This document shows, one piece after another, positions 49,577-58,711 of a stretch of DNA of 64,000 nt. The DNA lies in assembly GCA_910583885.1 (NCBI GenBank), contig CAJUAC010000002.1, forward strand, positions 1 through 64,000, written 5' to 3'. The notes under the pieces were generated by a model, which saw only the letters and a list, made by a program, of their open reading frames with translations, was not told the origin of the DNA and searched no databases. The translations under genes and the position numbers were made by a program. This stretch comes from an uncultured Oscillospiraceae bacterium. Lineage in GTDB: Bacteria; Bacillota; Clostridia; Oscillospirales; Oscillospiraceae. Each line of letters starts with the position of its first letter. The stretch's first letter is position 1.

Positions 49577-50950
49577 ATGACAAAAGATTTAACAAAGGGC
49601 AGCCCCATGCGGCTGATCCTCAGCTTTGGCATCCCGGTGCTGTTCGGGTATCTGTTCCAGCAGCTCTATAATGTGGTGGATACTGCGATTGTGGGGAAAA
49701 CCCTGGGCGGCGCAGCCCTGGCCGCTGTCGGCTCCACCGGGTCGATCAACTTTTTGGTGGTGGGCTTCTGCGCCGGTACCTGCGGCGGCTTCGCCATCCC
49801 CGTGGCCCAGCAGTTTGGCGCACAGAACCACCAGGAGCTGCGCCGGTATGTGGCAAGCGGCGTCTGGCTCTGCCTGGCTATCGGCGCCGCGCTCACCGCC
49901 TCCACTGTCCTGCTGTGCGACACCATCCTCACCGCCATGAACACGCCGGCGGATATCTACCAGCGGGCCCACGCCTATATCGGCACCATCTTCGCCGGCC
50001 TGCCGGCCTATTTCCTGTACAACTTCTGCGCCGGTGTCCTCCGCTCCCTGGGGGACAGCCGCACGCCGGTGGTGTGGCTGATTATCTCCTCCGTAGTCAA
50101 CATTGTGCTGGATGTCGTGCTGATCCTCACGTTCCATATGGACGTCTTCGGCGCGGCCCTGGCCACCGTCCTGGCCCAGGCCCTGGCAGGTGTTGGATGC
50201 CTGATGCGGATGATGCGGGGCTATCCGATCCTGCAGACAGAGCGCGCCGACTGGCGCTGGGACAGCCGCCGGATGGGGGAGCTATGCCTGATGGGGCTGC
50301 CGATGGGGCTCCAGTACTCCATCACCGCCATCGGCAGCGTGATGATACAGACTGCTGTCAACGGCCTGGGGACCATATACGTCACCGCCGTCACGGCAGG
50401 CAGCAAGGTCTCCATGTTCCTGTGCTGCCCCTTCGACGCCATGGGCTGTACAATGGCGACCTATGGCGGGCAGAATGTGGGCGCGGTCAAGTTCGACCGC
50501 CTCCATCAGGGGATGAGGGCCTGTGTCATCCTGGGTGCGGCCTACTCCGCGCTGGCGTTGGGGGTCCTGCTGCTCTTCTCTGAGCCGCTGAGTATGCTGT
50601 TTCTGGACGCGGACAGCGCCTCCCTGCTGCCCCTGGCCCGGCAGTACCTGATTACCGGCGCTGCCTTCTTCTTCCCCCTGGCCCTGGTCAATATTTTCCG
50701 CTTTATGATCCAGGGGATGGGCTTCTCCCCCCTGGCAACCCTGGCCGGTGTGCTGGAGATGGTCGGGCGGGCCGCCCTGGCCTTTCTGGTGCCCACCCTG
50801 GGCTTTCCTATGGCCTGCTTCGCCTCCCCTGCCGCCTGGATCCTGGCGGACCTCTTCCTGGTCCCCGCCTACTTCCACTGCTGCCGGAGGCTGTCCCAGC
50901 CCACCGGCAGCAAGCCCAAGCTGGCAGCCGCAGCAAAAGGATCCCTCTAA
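49577..50950 (+). CDS. MATE-family efflux transporter
   Basis: A 457-residue protein with twelve predicted membrane helices in two six-helix halves. FGIPVLFGYLFQQLYNVVDT in helix 1, VGSTGSINFLVVGFCAG and the later MGLPMGLQYSITAIGSVMIQ, where the pattern repeats, are typical of the DinF/NorM-like polysaccharide-export-related MATE branch. It would exchange Na+ or H+ for cationic drugs or other molecules. The ATG at 49577 follows AGAGGTG. A terminator follows directly. Confidence 0.9.
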   Translation: MTKDLTKGSPMRLILSFGIPVLFGYLFQQLYNVVDTAIVGKTLGGAALAAVGSTGSINFLVVGFCAGTCGGFAIPVAQQFGAQNHQELRRYVASGVWLCLAIGAALTASTVLLCDTILTAMNTPADIYQRAHAYIGTIFAGLPAYFLYNFCAGVLRSLGDSRTPVVWLIISSVVNIVLDVVLILTFHMDVFGAALATVLAQALAGVGCLMRMMRGYPILQTERADWRWDSRRMGELCLMGLPMGLQYSITAIGSVMIQTAVNGLGTIYVTAVTAGSKVSMFLCCPFDAMGCTMATYGGQNVGAVKFDRLHQGMRACVILGAAYSALALGVLLLFSEPLSMLFLDADSASLLPLARQYLITGAAFFFPLALVNIFRFMIQGMGFSPLATLAGVLEMVGRAALAFLVPTLGFPMACFASPAAWILADLFLVPAYFHCCRRLSQPTGSKPKLAAAAKGSL

Positions 50951-50956
50951 AACCGT

Positions 50957-50995
50957 TTCCCCGCCTGTTCATTCGGAATGGGCGGGGCTTTTTTT
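50957..50995 (+). terminator. Terminator of the MATE gene
   Basis: CCCCGCC/GGCGGGG stem with a partly paired 15-nt loop followed by a seven-T run. Confidence 0.87.
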
Positions 50996-51056
50996 CTGAA
51001 AGGGCGTATGCCGCCCTATCCTGCCGCATACCATGTCCAGAGAGGAGTGAGCGGGG

Positions 51057-51578
51057 ATGGAGCGGCTCAAGCTGTACTGCCAGGACGCCTGCCGGGGGGA
51101 GATCACCCTGCGCAGCGAGGGGGGGCGCACGGAGATCCGCGCGTCCATGGAGGACCCGGGGGATGGGCTGTATCGTGCCGTCCTGCGGGGAGAGCACGGG
51201 GAGCTGATGCTGGGCGTACTGGCGCCGGAGGGCGCGGGGCTAGGGCTGTGCAGGAAGGTCTACAGCAGGGATCTGGCGGGGCTCGGGCCGCTGCGCTGCG
51301 GGGAGGCCCGATGTTCCTTCCACTTCCAGCAGGCCACCTGGCGGGAGACCTGCTGCCCCGCCCAGCTGTTCCAGGAGCGGTTCCTGCAAAGCCGCCTGCG
51401 GCCAATCGGACGGGCCTGGTGGCGGCGGGAGGGGGCGCTGCTGGTCCTGGCTCTGCCCCTGGAGGAGGGCAAGCCCTTCCCCCTGGAGGCCCTGTTCTGC
51501 CTGGGCCGGGTGGAGCAGGTGGAGGGACGGCGGTGCATCGTCTATACCTTCCGGGAGGAGGAGCCCCTGCTGCCATAA
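51057..51578 (+). CDS. Hypothetical protein
   Basis: A 173-residue protein starting MERLKLYCQDACRGEITLRS. It appears to be mostly beta strand, with about six cysteines and a Trp-rich centre (RPIGRAWWRREGALLVLALP). No membrane segment. I recall similar proteins from Oscillospiraceae, but no function. The ATG at 51057 has GAGGAG upstream. A parallel frame of similar length in this GC-rich stretch is regarded as a shadow because it is Gly/Ala/Pro-biased. Confidence 0.65.
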   Translation: MERLKLYCQDACRGEITLRSEGGRTEIRASMEDPGDGLYRAVLRGEHGELMLGVLAPEGAGLGLCRKVYSRDLAGLGPLRCGEARCSFHFQQATWRETCCPAQLFQERFLQSRLRPIGRAWWRREGALLVLALPLEEGKPFPLEALFCLGRVEQVEGRRCIVYTFREEEPLLP

Positions 51579-51717
51579 CAGCTCATCACAGGTAAATTTT
51601 ATAAAAATTCAAAAGAATGGGTATCTTTTTCAAAAAAACCGTGATATAGTAGTCCGCAAGCAGGAGCGGCGGATCCCGCCGTCTTCCTCTACTTGTGTGA
51701 AAAGGAGGGCCCAAGAA

Positions 51718-52173
51718 ATGAAATGTCCCTATTGCGGCTACAAGGAGAGCAGGGTCGTTGACAGCCGCCCCGCCGACGAGGGGCACAGCATCCGCCGCCG
51801 CCGGGAATGCCTGGCATGTGAACGGCGTTTCACCACCTACGAGACGATGGAGTCCCTACCCATGGTGGTGATCAAAAAGGATGGCAGCCGACAGAGCTTT
51901 GACCGGAACAAGGTGCTGGGCAGTATGCTGCGGGCCTGTGAAAAGCGCACCGTCCCCCTGGCCAGGCTGGAACAGATGGCCGGGGAAATTGAACAGAACC
52001 TGCAAAACAGCCTGGAACGGGAGATCACCACCGACATGGTGGGCGAACAGGTCATGGAGAAGCTGCGGGAGGTGGACGAGGTAGCCTACGTCCGCTTTGC
52101 CTCCGTATACCGGCAGTTCAAGGACATCCACACGTTTATGGCAGAGCTGACAAAGCTCCTGGCAGAAAAATAA
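51718..52173 (+). CDS. nrdR: Transcriptional repressor NrdR
   Basis: A 151-residue regulator. The N-terminal zinc ribbon is MKCPYCGYKESRVVDSR with CLACERRFTTYE. The ATP-cone domain (VVIKKDGSRQSFDRNKVLGS to about 140) binds dATP/ATP. NrdR represses ribonucleotide reductase genes when dATP is abundant. The ATG at 51718 follows AAGGAGGGC; a start seven codons earlier is possible but less family-like. It is placed just before dnaA, with a terminator between. Confidence 0.95.
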   Translation: MKCPYCGYKESRVVDSRPADEGHSIRRRRECLACERRFTTYETMESLPMVVIKKDGSRQSFDRNKVLGSMLRACEKRTVPLARLEQMAGEIEQNLQNSLEREITTDMVGEQVMEKLREVDEVAYVRFASVYRQFKDIHTFMAELTKLLAEK

Positions 52174-52191
52174 CCCCCGCCTACACAAGGA

Positions 52192-52238
52192 AGCAGCGGG
52201 CCTATGGCAAGCAGGTTGCCCCGGGCCCCTGCTTTTTT
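52192..52238 (+). terminator. Terminator between nrdR and dnaA
   Basis: A two-level hairpin (AGCAGCGGGCC pairing with GGGCCCCTGCT with one mismatch, inner GGCAA/TTGCC) followed by six T. Confidence 0.85.
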
Positions 52239-52263
52239 GTTACCTTTAGAATAAGTATCTATA

Positions 52264-52292
52264 TTGCTTTTTCTACTATTTTTTGTTATAAT
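52264..52292 (+). promoter_or_regulatory. Promoter of dnaA
   Basis: TTGCTT, a 17-bp spacer and a perfect TATAAT, about 55 nt before the dnaA start. No DnaA box is seen in this short region. Confidence 0.75.
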
Positions 52293-52351
52293 ACTCTATG
52301 TATCTTTTGATCAGCAGACAAGAGAGATTAACAGAGAAAGGAAGAGCTTCT

Positions 52352-53665
52352 ATGCAATCTGTTTCCGATATCTGGTCGATGATTCTCACCAGACTGCGGG
52401 AAGATCTGTCCGAAACCACCATAAAAACCTGGTTCGACGAGACCACCGTGGTGGCGCTGGAGGGGAACAATCTGGTGCTGCACTGCCCCAACTCCTTTAA
52501 GCGCAGCAATATCCAGGACAGGTTCCTCCCCAACATCGAAGCCAGCCTGAAGGACATCTTTTCCGCAGACATGACGGTGCGCCTCCTGGACGACGACAGC
52601 CTCAAGCGGTATCAGAACAACGAGGCAGAGAAGCCCACTTCCCTGATGGAGAGCGGGGAGTTCACATTTGAAACCTTCGTGATCGGCCCGTCCAACCGCC
52701 TGGCCTGCTCCGCCGCCCGCGCTGTTGCAGACGCGCCTGGCCAGCACTACAATCCCCTGTTTATCTACGGGGATTCCGGCCTGGGGAAAACCCACCTGCT
52801 CTACGCCATTGCCCATGTCATCCGGGGCAAGAACCCACAATCCAAAATCCTCTACATCAAAGGCGACGAATTCATTAACGACTTCATCGAATCCGTCCGC
52901 TCCGGTAAAGCGGGTGACTTCCGCACAAAATACCGGGAGGCGGATTTAATGCTGGTAGACGACATCCAGTTCGTTGCCGGCAAGGTCGAAACACAGAACG
53001 AATTCTTCCACACCTTCAACACCCTCTATGAGAGCAAGAAACAGATCGTACTGACATCCGACCGGCCGCCCCACGAGATGGCCCAGCTGGACGACCGCCT
53101 GCGCACCCGCTTCGAGTGGGGCCTCATGGCGGATGTCCAGCCGCCTGTACTGGAAACCCGGGTAGCCATCCTGAAAAATAAAGCCGCCCAGCTGGGTTTC
53201 ATCCTCAGCGATGAAATTGCCAACTACATTGCCACCAAGATCACTGCCAACGTCCGCCAGCTGGAGGGCACAGTGAAAAAGATCAAGGCTTTCAAGGATC
53301 TGGACGGCGTAGAGATCAACACAGCCACCGTAGACCGGGCTCTCCAGGATATGAGCCGCTCCAACGAATTCATCATTACACCTGACAGCATCATCAAGGA
53401 GATCTGCCGGTACTTCCGCCTGGAGGAGGAACAGATCAAGGGCCAATCCCGCAGCCGGGACTCCCTCAACGCCCGGCAGATTGCTATGTACCTCATCCGC
53501 CGCATGACCAGCCTGTCCCTGGACGACACAGGAAAGGTCTTTGGCGGACGCGACCACTCCACAGTCCTCAACTCCATCAACAAGGTGGAGAAAAAGATGA
53601 AGACTGACCCCACCTACGCCGAGACAGTCAAGGCGATCATCACCAACATCAACTCCTCCAAATAG
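52352..53665 (+). CDS. dnaA: Chromosomal replication initiator DnaA
   Basis: A 437-residue AAA+ initiator. Domain I starts VSDIWSMILTRLREDLSETT. Domain III has Walker A YGDSGLGKTHLLYAIA and Walker B LMLVDDIQFVAGK, plus TSDRPPHEMAQLDDRLRTRF (sensor and Arg finger). Domain IV ends with GGRDHSTVLNSINKVEKK, the DnaA-box-reading signature. It binds DnaA boxes and opens the origin. The ATG at 52352 follows AAGGA; the frame extends 18 codons further up without support. A cluster of DnaA boxes lies directly downstream. Confidence 0.97.
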   Translation: MQSVSDIWSMILTRLREDLSETTIKTWFDETTVVALEGNNLVLHCPNSFKRSNIQDRFLPNIEASLKDIFSADMTVRLLDDDSLKRYQNNEAEKPTSLMESGEFTFETFVIGPSNRLACSAARAVADAPGQHYNPLFIYGDSGLGKTHLLYAIAHVIRGKNPQSKILYIKGDEFINDFIESVRSGKAGDFRTKYREADLMLVDDIQFVAGKVETQNEFFHTFNTLYESKKQIVLTSDRPPHEMAQLDDRLRTRFEWGLMADVQPPVLETRVAILKNKAAQLGFILSDEIANYIATKITANVRQLEGTVKKIKAFKDLDGVEINTATVDRALQDMSRSNEFIITPDSIIKEICRYFRLEEEQIKGQSRSRDSLNARQIAMYLIRRMTSLSLDDTGKVFGGRDHSTVLNSINKVEKKMKTDPTYAETVKAIITNINSSK

Positions 53666-53966
53666 CCGCTGGCTGCCCACCGACCTCTTTCAACATTTTC
53701 CCCCAAGTTTTCCACAATACCAACAAAACCCTTTGCACATCGCCTGTGGAAAGATCTGGCTGACATCCAGCCTGTGGAAATCTGTGGACAACCCCTCCTG
53801 ATTTCCACAGATGTGATTCCCCTCAATTCTCCAGCAATTTCAACGGTTTTTCCCCCTTATCCACAAAGTTCTGCTCTACTATCCCTACTTCTAAAAATAA
53901 CTATCCTTATGCTTCTGAACCGGCAGATATTCCCTCCTGCCGAAAAAATAGAAAGGAAACAAGGCC
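53666..53966. other. Candidate origin of replication (oriC)
   Basis: The dnaA-dnaN gap contains a perfect DnaA box TTATCCACA (53857-53865) and at least five near matches: TTTTCCACA (53708), TGTGGAAAG (53745), TGTGGAAAT (53773), TGTGGACAA (53783) and TTTCCACAG (53802). An AT-rich patch follows at about 53878-53935 and may be the unwinding element. Position and box density match Firmicutes origins, in which the dnaA-dnaN gap commonly serves. Confidence 0.85.
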
Positions 53967-55073
53967 ATGAAGTTTTCCTGTGAAAAAGCCCTTCTACAAG
54001 CTGCTGTCAACACAGCCTCCCGGGCTGTTGCAGCCAAAAGCTCTATCCCTGCCTTGGAGGGCGTACTGCTCCAAGCCAAGGACATCCTGACGGTCTCTGG
54101 CTACAATATGCAAACAGGTATCCGCAGAAGCCTGGAAGCCGAAATCACGGAGGAGGGCTCCCTGGTCCTCTCCGCACGCCTGTTCGGAGACATCATCCGC
54201 CGGCTCCCTGACGATGTCGTCGTCTTCTCCGCAGATGAAAATTGGAATGTCAACCTCACCTGCGGTGACGCCTCCTACCACATCCTGGCCCTCTCCGCAG
54301 AGGACTACCCGGAACTGCCAGAGGTTGAGGATCAGTATTCCCTCCGGATCCCTCAGAATACCCTCCGCTCCATGATCGCGGAGACATCCTTTGCGGTGTC
54401 CACAGACGAGGTGCGCCCCATCCATACCGGCTCCCTCTTTGAAATTGGCGATGGCAGCCTAACAATGGTCAGTGTGGATGGCTTCCGCCTCGCCCTGCGC
54501 CGGGAACCCCTGGAACAGGTCAGCGGCGCTTTCCGCTTCGTAGCCCCCGGCCAGGCCCTCAATGAGGTGGAAAAAATCTGTGAGGACATCGATGATACCG
54601 CCTCGATTACCCTGGGCGACCGCCACCTCCTCTTTGAAGTGGGCCCCACCCAGCTGATCTGCCGCCGCCTGGAGGGGGAATTCCTGGATTACAAGGCCGC
54701 CATCCCCCGGGCAAATCCCATTACCGTCGTTGCGGAGACCAAAACAATGATGAACTCCATCGACCGGGTGAGTGTCGTCATTTCTGACAAACAAAAAAGC
54801 CCCATCCGCTGCCTGTTTGATGAAAACAAGGTGTTTATGTCCGCAAAAACTGGCAGTGGTGAGGCAAAGGATGTCTGCCCTGTGGAGGGGGACGGCGGGA
54901 AACTGGAAATTGGCTTCAACAACCGCTATCTGATGGAGGCGCTGAAATACGCCCCGGCAGAGCAGGTACGCATCGAGTTAAACACCGGTATCTCCCCCTG
55001 TATCATCACCCCTGTGGAGGGGGAGGAACATTTCCTGTATATGGTTCTCCCTGTCCGCCTAAAAAACAGTTGA
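53967..55073 (+). CDS. dnaN: DNA polymerase III beta subunit (sliding clamp)
   Basis: A 368-residue clamp. It starts MKFSCEKALLQAAVNTASRA and shows the three-fold repeated clamp domains; LSARLFGDIIRRLPDD, the FAVSTDEVRPIHTGSLFEI region and the C-terminal YMVLPVRLKNS are typical. It forms a dimeric ring that tethers polymerase to DNA. It follows the origin region directly, in the standard dnaA-dnaN order. Confidence 0.97.
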   Translation: MKFSCEKALLQAAVNTASRAVAAKSSIPALEGVLLQAKDILTVSGYNMQTGIRRSLEAEITEEGSLVLSARLFGDIIRRLPDDVVVFSADENWNVNLTCGDASYHILALSAEDYPELPEVEDQYSLRIPQNTLRSMIAETSFAVSTDEVRPIHTGSLFEIGDGSLTMVSVDGFRLALRREPLEQVSGAFRFVAPGQALNEVEKICEDIDDTASITLGDRHLLFEVGPTQLICRRLEGEFLDYKAAIPRANPITVVAETKTMMNSIDRVSVVISDKQKSPIRCLFDENKVFMSAKTGSGEAKDVCPVEGDGGKLEIGFNNRYLMEALKYAPAEQVRIELNTGISPCIITPVEGEEHFLYMVLPVRLKNS

Positions 55074-55089
55074 TTTGGGTACACTAGCC

Positions 55090-55305
55090 ATGGAAACAAT
55101 TGCCATTACCACAGAATTTATCCGCCTCCAGGACGCCATGAAGCTGGGCAGCCTGACATCCACCGGGGGCGCGGCCAAGTGCCTGATCCAGGACGGGCAG
55201 GTCCTGGTCAACGGGGAAACCTGCCTCCAGCGGGGCAAAAAGCTCCGCCCAGGGGACATCATTGCCTTCCAGGGGCGGCAATACCAGATCTCCTATGCGT
55301 CTTGA
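55090..55305 (+). CDS. yaaA: S4-domain RNA-binding protein (YaaA-like)
   Basis: A 71-residue protein consisting of an S4 fold: FIRLQDAMKLGSLTSTGGAA, LVNGETCLQRGKKLRPGDII. YaaA-type proteins always lie between dnaN and recF in Firmicutes and may bind rRNA or assist ribosome assembly. The frame runs 5 codons further up; ATG at 55090 is preferred as the normal start codon, although no strong ribosome site is seen. The end overlaps recF by 11 nt. Confidence 0.88.
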   Translation: METIAITTEFIRLQDAMKLGSLTSTGGAAKCLIQDGQVLVNGETCLQRGKKLRPGDIIAFQGRQYQISYAS

Positions 55306-56404
55306 TACCCTTTTCCTGGAAAATTTCCGCAACTATACCGCCCAGCAGATCACCTTTGACCCGGTGTGCAGCGTCATCTGCGGGGAAAATGCCCAGGGGA
55401 AGACGAACCTGCTGGAGGCCATGGTCTGCCTCTCCTGCGGGAAGTCCCACCGTACCCGCAGTGAACGGGAGCTGATCCGCTTCGGGGAGGAGGGCTACCG
55501 GCTGGAGGCGTCCATCCACACCAGGGACCGGGATTTCCTCAGCCGCATAGAGGCCGGCTATAGACGGAAAAAACGGATCACCATCAACAAAGCGCCGGCC
55601 AGGACATCCGCAGACCTGAGCCAGGTCCTCAATACCGTGTTCTTTTGCCCGGAGGACCTCCAGCTGATCCGGGACGGCCCGGCTGCCCGCCGGCGGTTTC
55701 TGGACGCGTCCCTGTGCCAGCTCCGCCCGCGCTACGGGACTGCCCTGGCGGAATACCAACGGCTCCACGAACACAAAACCCGCATCCTGCGGGACTGCGC
55801 GGAGCGGCCGGATCTGGTCGCTACCCTGCCGGACTTCAACCTGCGCATGGCAGAGACGGGGGCGGTGCTGATCCACTACCGCGCCAGGTTTGCCAGGCTG
55901 CTCTCGGCATATGCCTCGTCAGCCCACAGCGAGTGCTCCGGCGGCCGGGAACAGTTGACCGTGGCTTACCAGACTGTCAAGACAGTGACCGACCCCTTCG
56001 GGGAGCATCCTCTCCTGGTGGAGCAGCTTCTGGAGCACCAGCAGGCACACCAGCACGCGGAGATGGCCAGCCGGCAGTGCCTCTCCGGGCCCCACAAGGA
56101 CGACCTGGATGTCCAGCTGAACGGGCGCTGCGCCCGCTCCTACGCCTCCCAGGGCCAGACACGGACAGCGGCGCTGTCCCTGAAGCTGGCCGCCCGGGAG
56201 ATCCATCGGGAGATCATGGGGGAATACCCGATCCTGCTGCTGGATGACGTACTCAGTGAGCTGGACCCCAGGCGGCAGGAGTATGTCCTCAACCGTCTGG
56301 GCAACGGCCAGGTTTTTATTACCTGCTGCGAGGAGGACCGGCTCCACTCCCTTCTGGAGGGGACGGTATTCCGGGTGGACGGCGGGGCTGTTACAGCCGG
56401 GTGA
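55295..56404 (+). CDS. recF: DNA replication and repair protein RecF
   Basis: A 369-residue SMC-like ATPase. It has MRLDTLFLENFRNYTAQ at the start, Walker A CGENAQGKTNLLEAM, FFCPEDLQLIRDGPAARRRF, signature ASQGQTRTAALSLKLA and Walker B ILLLDDVLSELDPRRQ. RecF loads RecA onto gapped DNA at stalled forks. The ATG at 55295 overlaps yaaA. Order dnaN-yaaA-recF-remB-gyrB fits Firmicutes. Confidence 0.96.
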   Translation: MRLDTLFLENFRNYTAQQITFDPVCSVICGENAQGKTNLLEAMVCLSCGKSHRTRSERELIRFGEEGYRLEASIHTRDRDFLSRIEAGYRRKKRITINKAPARTSADLSQVLNTVFFCPEDLQLIRDGPAARRRFLDASLCQLRPRYGTALAEYQRLHEHKTRILRDCAERPDLVATLPDFNLRMAETGAVLIHYRARFARLLSAYASSAHSECSGGREQLTVAYQTVKTVTDPFGEHPLLVEQLLEHQQAHQHAEMASRQCLSGPHKDDLDVQLNGRCARSYASQGQTRTAALSLKLAAREIHREIMGEYPILLLDDVLSELDPRRQEYVLNRLGNGQVFITCCEEDRLHSLLEGTVFRVDGGAVTAG

Positions 56405-56428
56405 CAGCCCCAATAGGACGGGAAAGTT

Positions 56429-56698
56429 ATGTATTTGCATCTTGGGAACAATGTCTCCGTCCCGGCGGACGACATCATTGGGATATTCGATCTCGATAAC
56501 GCCTCCACCGCCAGAGCAACAAGGGAATTCCTGCGGGGCGCACAGGAGGATGGGATGGTTGCCAGCGCCGGCGGCGACCTGCCCAAATCGTTGGTCGTCT
56601 GCTGTCCAAGGGGCAGCTGGCAGCGGGTATATATCTCGCCGCTGGCCCCCGCTACGCTGCTCGGGCGGCTGGAATCCATCCGCCCCCCTACACCCTGA
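56429..56698 (+). CDS. remB: Extracellular matrix regulator RemB (DUF370)
   Basis: An 89-residue protein starting MYLHLGNNVSVPADDIIGIF, followed by DLDNASTARATREFLRGA and PKSLVVCCPRGS, the pattern of DUF370/YaaB. In B. subtilis the gene lies between recF and gyrB and RemB activates biofilm matrix and osmoprotection genes together with RemA. The same position here supports orthology; the regulated genes in this organism are unknown. Confidence 0.92.
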   Translation: MYLHLGNNVSVPADDIIGIFDLDNASTARATREFLRGAQEDGMVASAGGDLPKSLVVCCPRGSWQRVYISPLAPATLLGRLESIRPPTP

Positions 56699-56716
56699 TC
56701 GGAGGTTAAGCAACCC

Positions 56717-58669
56717 ATGTCTGATTTGATTGAACTCACTGAATTGAACGCCAGCCAGGTGGAACACGAGTATGGCGGTTCGGAGATCCAGGTCCTGGAG
56801 GGTCTGGAGGCCGTGCGCAAGCGGCCGGGGATGTATATCGGCTCTACCAGCGAGTCCGGCCTGCACCATCTGGTCTATGAAATCGTCGATAACTCCATTG
56901 ACGAGGCCCTGGCGGGCTTCTGCGACGAGATTACTGTCACTATTAACGAGGGGGACACCATCACTGTCACTGACAACGGCCGCGGTATCCCCGTGGACAT
57001 CCAGCCCCAGACGGGCCTGCCTGCCCTGGAGGTGGTATTCACTGTGCTCCACGCCGGCGGCAAGTTCGGCGGCGGCGGCTACAAGGTATCCGGCGGCCTC
57101 CACGGCGTGGGCGCCAGCGTGGTCAATGCCCTGAGCGAGTGGCTGGTGGTCCAGGTCCACAAGAATGGCCAGATCTATGAGATGAAGTTCTCCCGGGGCG
57201 CCATCACCCAGCCGATGAAAATTGTGGGGGAAACCAATGATACCGGCACCACCGTCACCTTTAAGCCCGACCCGGATATGTTTGATGTGACCGCCTTCAG
57301 CTACGACACCATCCACACACGGATGCAGCAGCAGGCGTTTCTGAATGCTGGCTTGAAAATCTCCACCTTTGACCGGCGGGAGGGCCGGAACGACGCGGAT
57401 GAGATGTGCTATGAGGGAGGCATCCGGGAGTATGTCGCCTGGCTGAACAAGAACAAGACCCCCCTCCATGACGGCGTGGTCTACATGCGCGGCAGCAAGG
57501 ACGACGCCTCTGTGGAGATTGCCCTGCAATATAACGACAACTACAATGAGACCATTGTCTCCTTTGCCAACGACGTGCGCACCCCGGAGGGCGGTATGCA
57601 CGAGGAGGGCTTCAAGCGGGCTCTGACAACGGTACTCAACGCCTACGGCAAAAAGAACAACATCATCAAGGGCGACGACAAGGTCTCCGGTGAGGACTGC
57701 CGGGAGGGCCTGACGTGCGTCATCTCTGTCAAGCTCACGGAGGCCCAGTTTGAGGGCCAGACCAAGGCGAAGCTGGGCAACGCCTCTATCCGGACCCTGA
57801 CGGCGGCAGTGGTCAGCGAGAAGCTGGAAGAGTACCTGGAGGAGAACCCCAAGATAGCTCGGGTGGTCCTGGACAAGGCCATGATGGCCAACCGCGCCCG
57901 GGAGGCCGCCAAGAAGGCACGGGAGTCCATCCGCCGCAAGACCGCCCTGGGCGGCGCGGCCATGCCGGATAAGCTCCGGGACTGCAACGAGAATAACCCC
58001 GAGCTGACGGAGATCTACATCGTAGAGGGCGACAGTGCAGGCGGCTCCGCCACCCAGGGCCGAGACAGCCGGTTCCAGGCCATCCTGCCCTTGTGGGGGA
58101 AGATGCTCAACGTGGAGAAGGCGCGGGTAGACAAGGTCTACGGGAACGATAAGCTCCAGCCGGTCATTACCGCCCTGGGCGCCGGGATCGGGGAAGACTT
58201 CGATGTGAACAAGCTCCGCTACCACAAGGTGATTATTATGGCCGATGCAGACGTGGACGGCAGCCATATCCGCACGCTGCTGCTGACCTTTTTCTTCCGC
58301 TTCATGCGGCCCCTGATTGAGCAGGGGTATGTCTACTCCGCTGTGCCCCCTCTGTTCAAGCTGAGCCGGGGCAAGACCACCCGCCTGGCCTTCTCCGAGG
58401 AGGAGCGGGATGCCATCAGCGCTGAGCTGCGCGGCGACAACCCCAATGCCAAGGTGGACATCAGCCGTTTCAAGGGCCTGGGCGAGATGAACCCCCACGA
58501 GCTGTGGGAGACCACCATGGATCCGGAAAAGCGCACCCTGCGGCGCATCGAGCTGGACGACGCGGTCAAGGCAGATGCCATTTTCACCGTCCTGATGGGG
58601 GAAAAGGTGGAGCCGCGGAAGGAATTCATTGAGCAAAACGCCAAATACGCGGTGAATCTGGATTACTGA
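56717..58669 (+). CDS. gyrB: DNA gyrase subunit B
   Basis: A 650-residue GHKL ATPase/TOPRIM subunit. ATPase motifs are YEIVDNSIDEALAGFC, VTDNGRGIPVDIQP and GGLHGVGASVVNALS. The TOPRIM part has YIVEGDSAGGSATQGRD and IIMADADVDGSHIRTLLLTF. The C-terminal RFKGLGEMNPHELWETTMDP is standard for GyrB. It powers negative supercoiling with GyrA, which is encoded one gene further on. Ribosome site GGAGG at proper spacing. Confidence 0.97.
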   Translation: MSDLIELTELNASQVEHEYGGSEIQVLEGLEAVRKRPGMYIGSTSESGLHHLVYEIVDNSIDEALAGFCDEITVTINEGDTITVTDNGRGIPVDIQPQTGLPALEVVFTVLHAGGKFGGGGYKVSGGLHGVGASVVNALSEWLVVQVHKNGQIYEMKFSRGAITQPMKIVGETNDTGTTVTFKPDPDMFDVTAFSYDTIHTRMQQQAFLNAGLKISTFDRREGRNDADEMCYEGGIREYVAWLNKNKTPLHDGVVYMRGSKDDASVEIALQYNDNYNETIVSFANDVRTPEGGMHEEGFKRALTTVLNAYGKKNNIIKGDDKVSGEDCREGLTCVISVKLTEAQFEGQTKAKLGNASIRTLTAAVVSEKLEEYLEENPKIARVVLDKAMMANRAREAAKKARESIRRKTALGGAAMPDKLRDCNENNPELTEIYIVEGDSAGGSATQGRDSRFQAILPLWGKMLNVEKARVDKVYGNDKLQPVITALGAGIGEDFDVNKLRYHKVIIMADADVDGSHIRTLLLTFFFRFMRPLIEQGYVYSAVPPLFKLSRGKTTRLAFSEEERDAISAELRGDNPNAKVDISRFKGLGEMNPHELWETTMDPEKRTLRRIELDDAVKADAIFTVLMGEKVEPRKEFIEQNAKYAVNLDY

Positions 58670-58711
58670 TCCGCGCTTATCATGGAAAACCGTTGTTTGG
58701 GAGGGATGGGG

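Noticed and set aside
50978..51595. 205-residue Gly/Ala/Pro-rich plus-strand frame
   Set aside because: Overlaps the better 173-residue frame at 51057, which has a ribosome site and a balanced composition.
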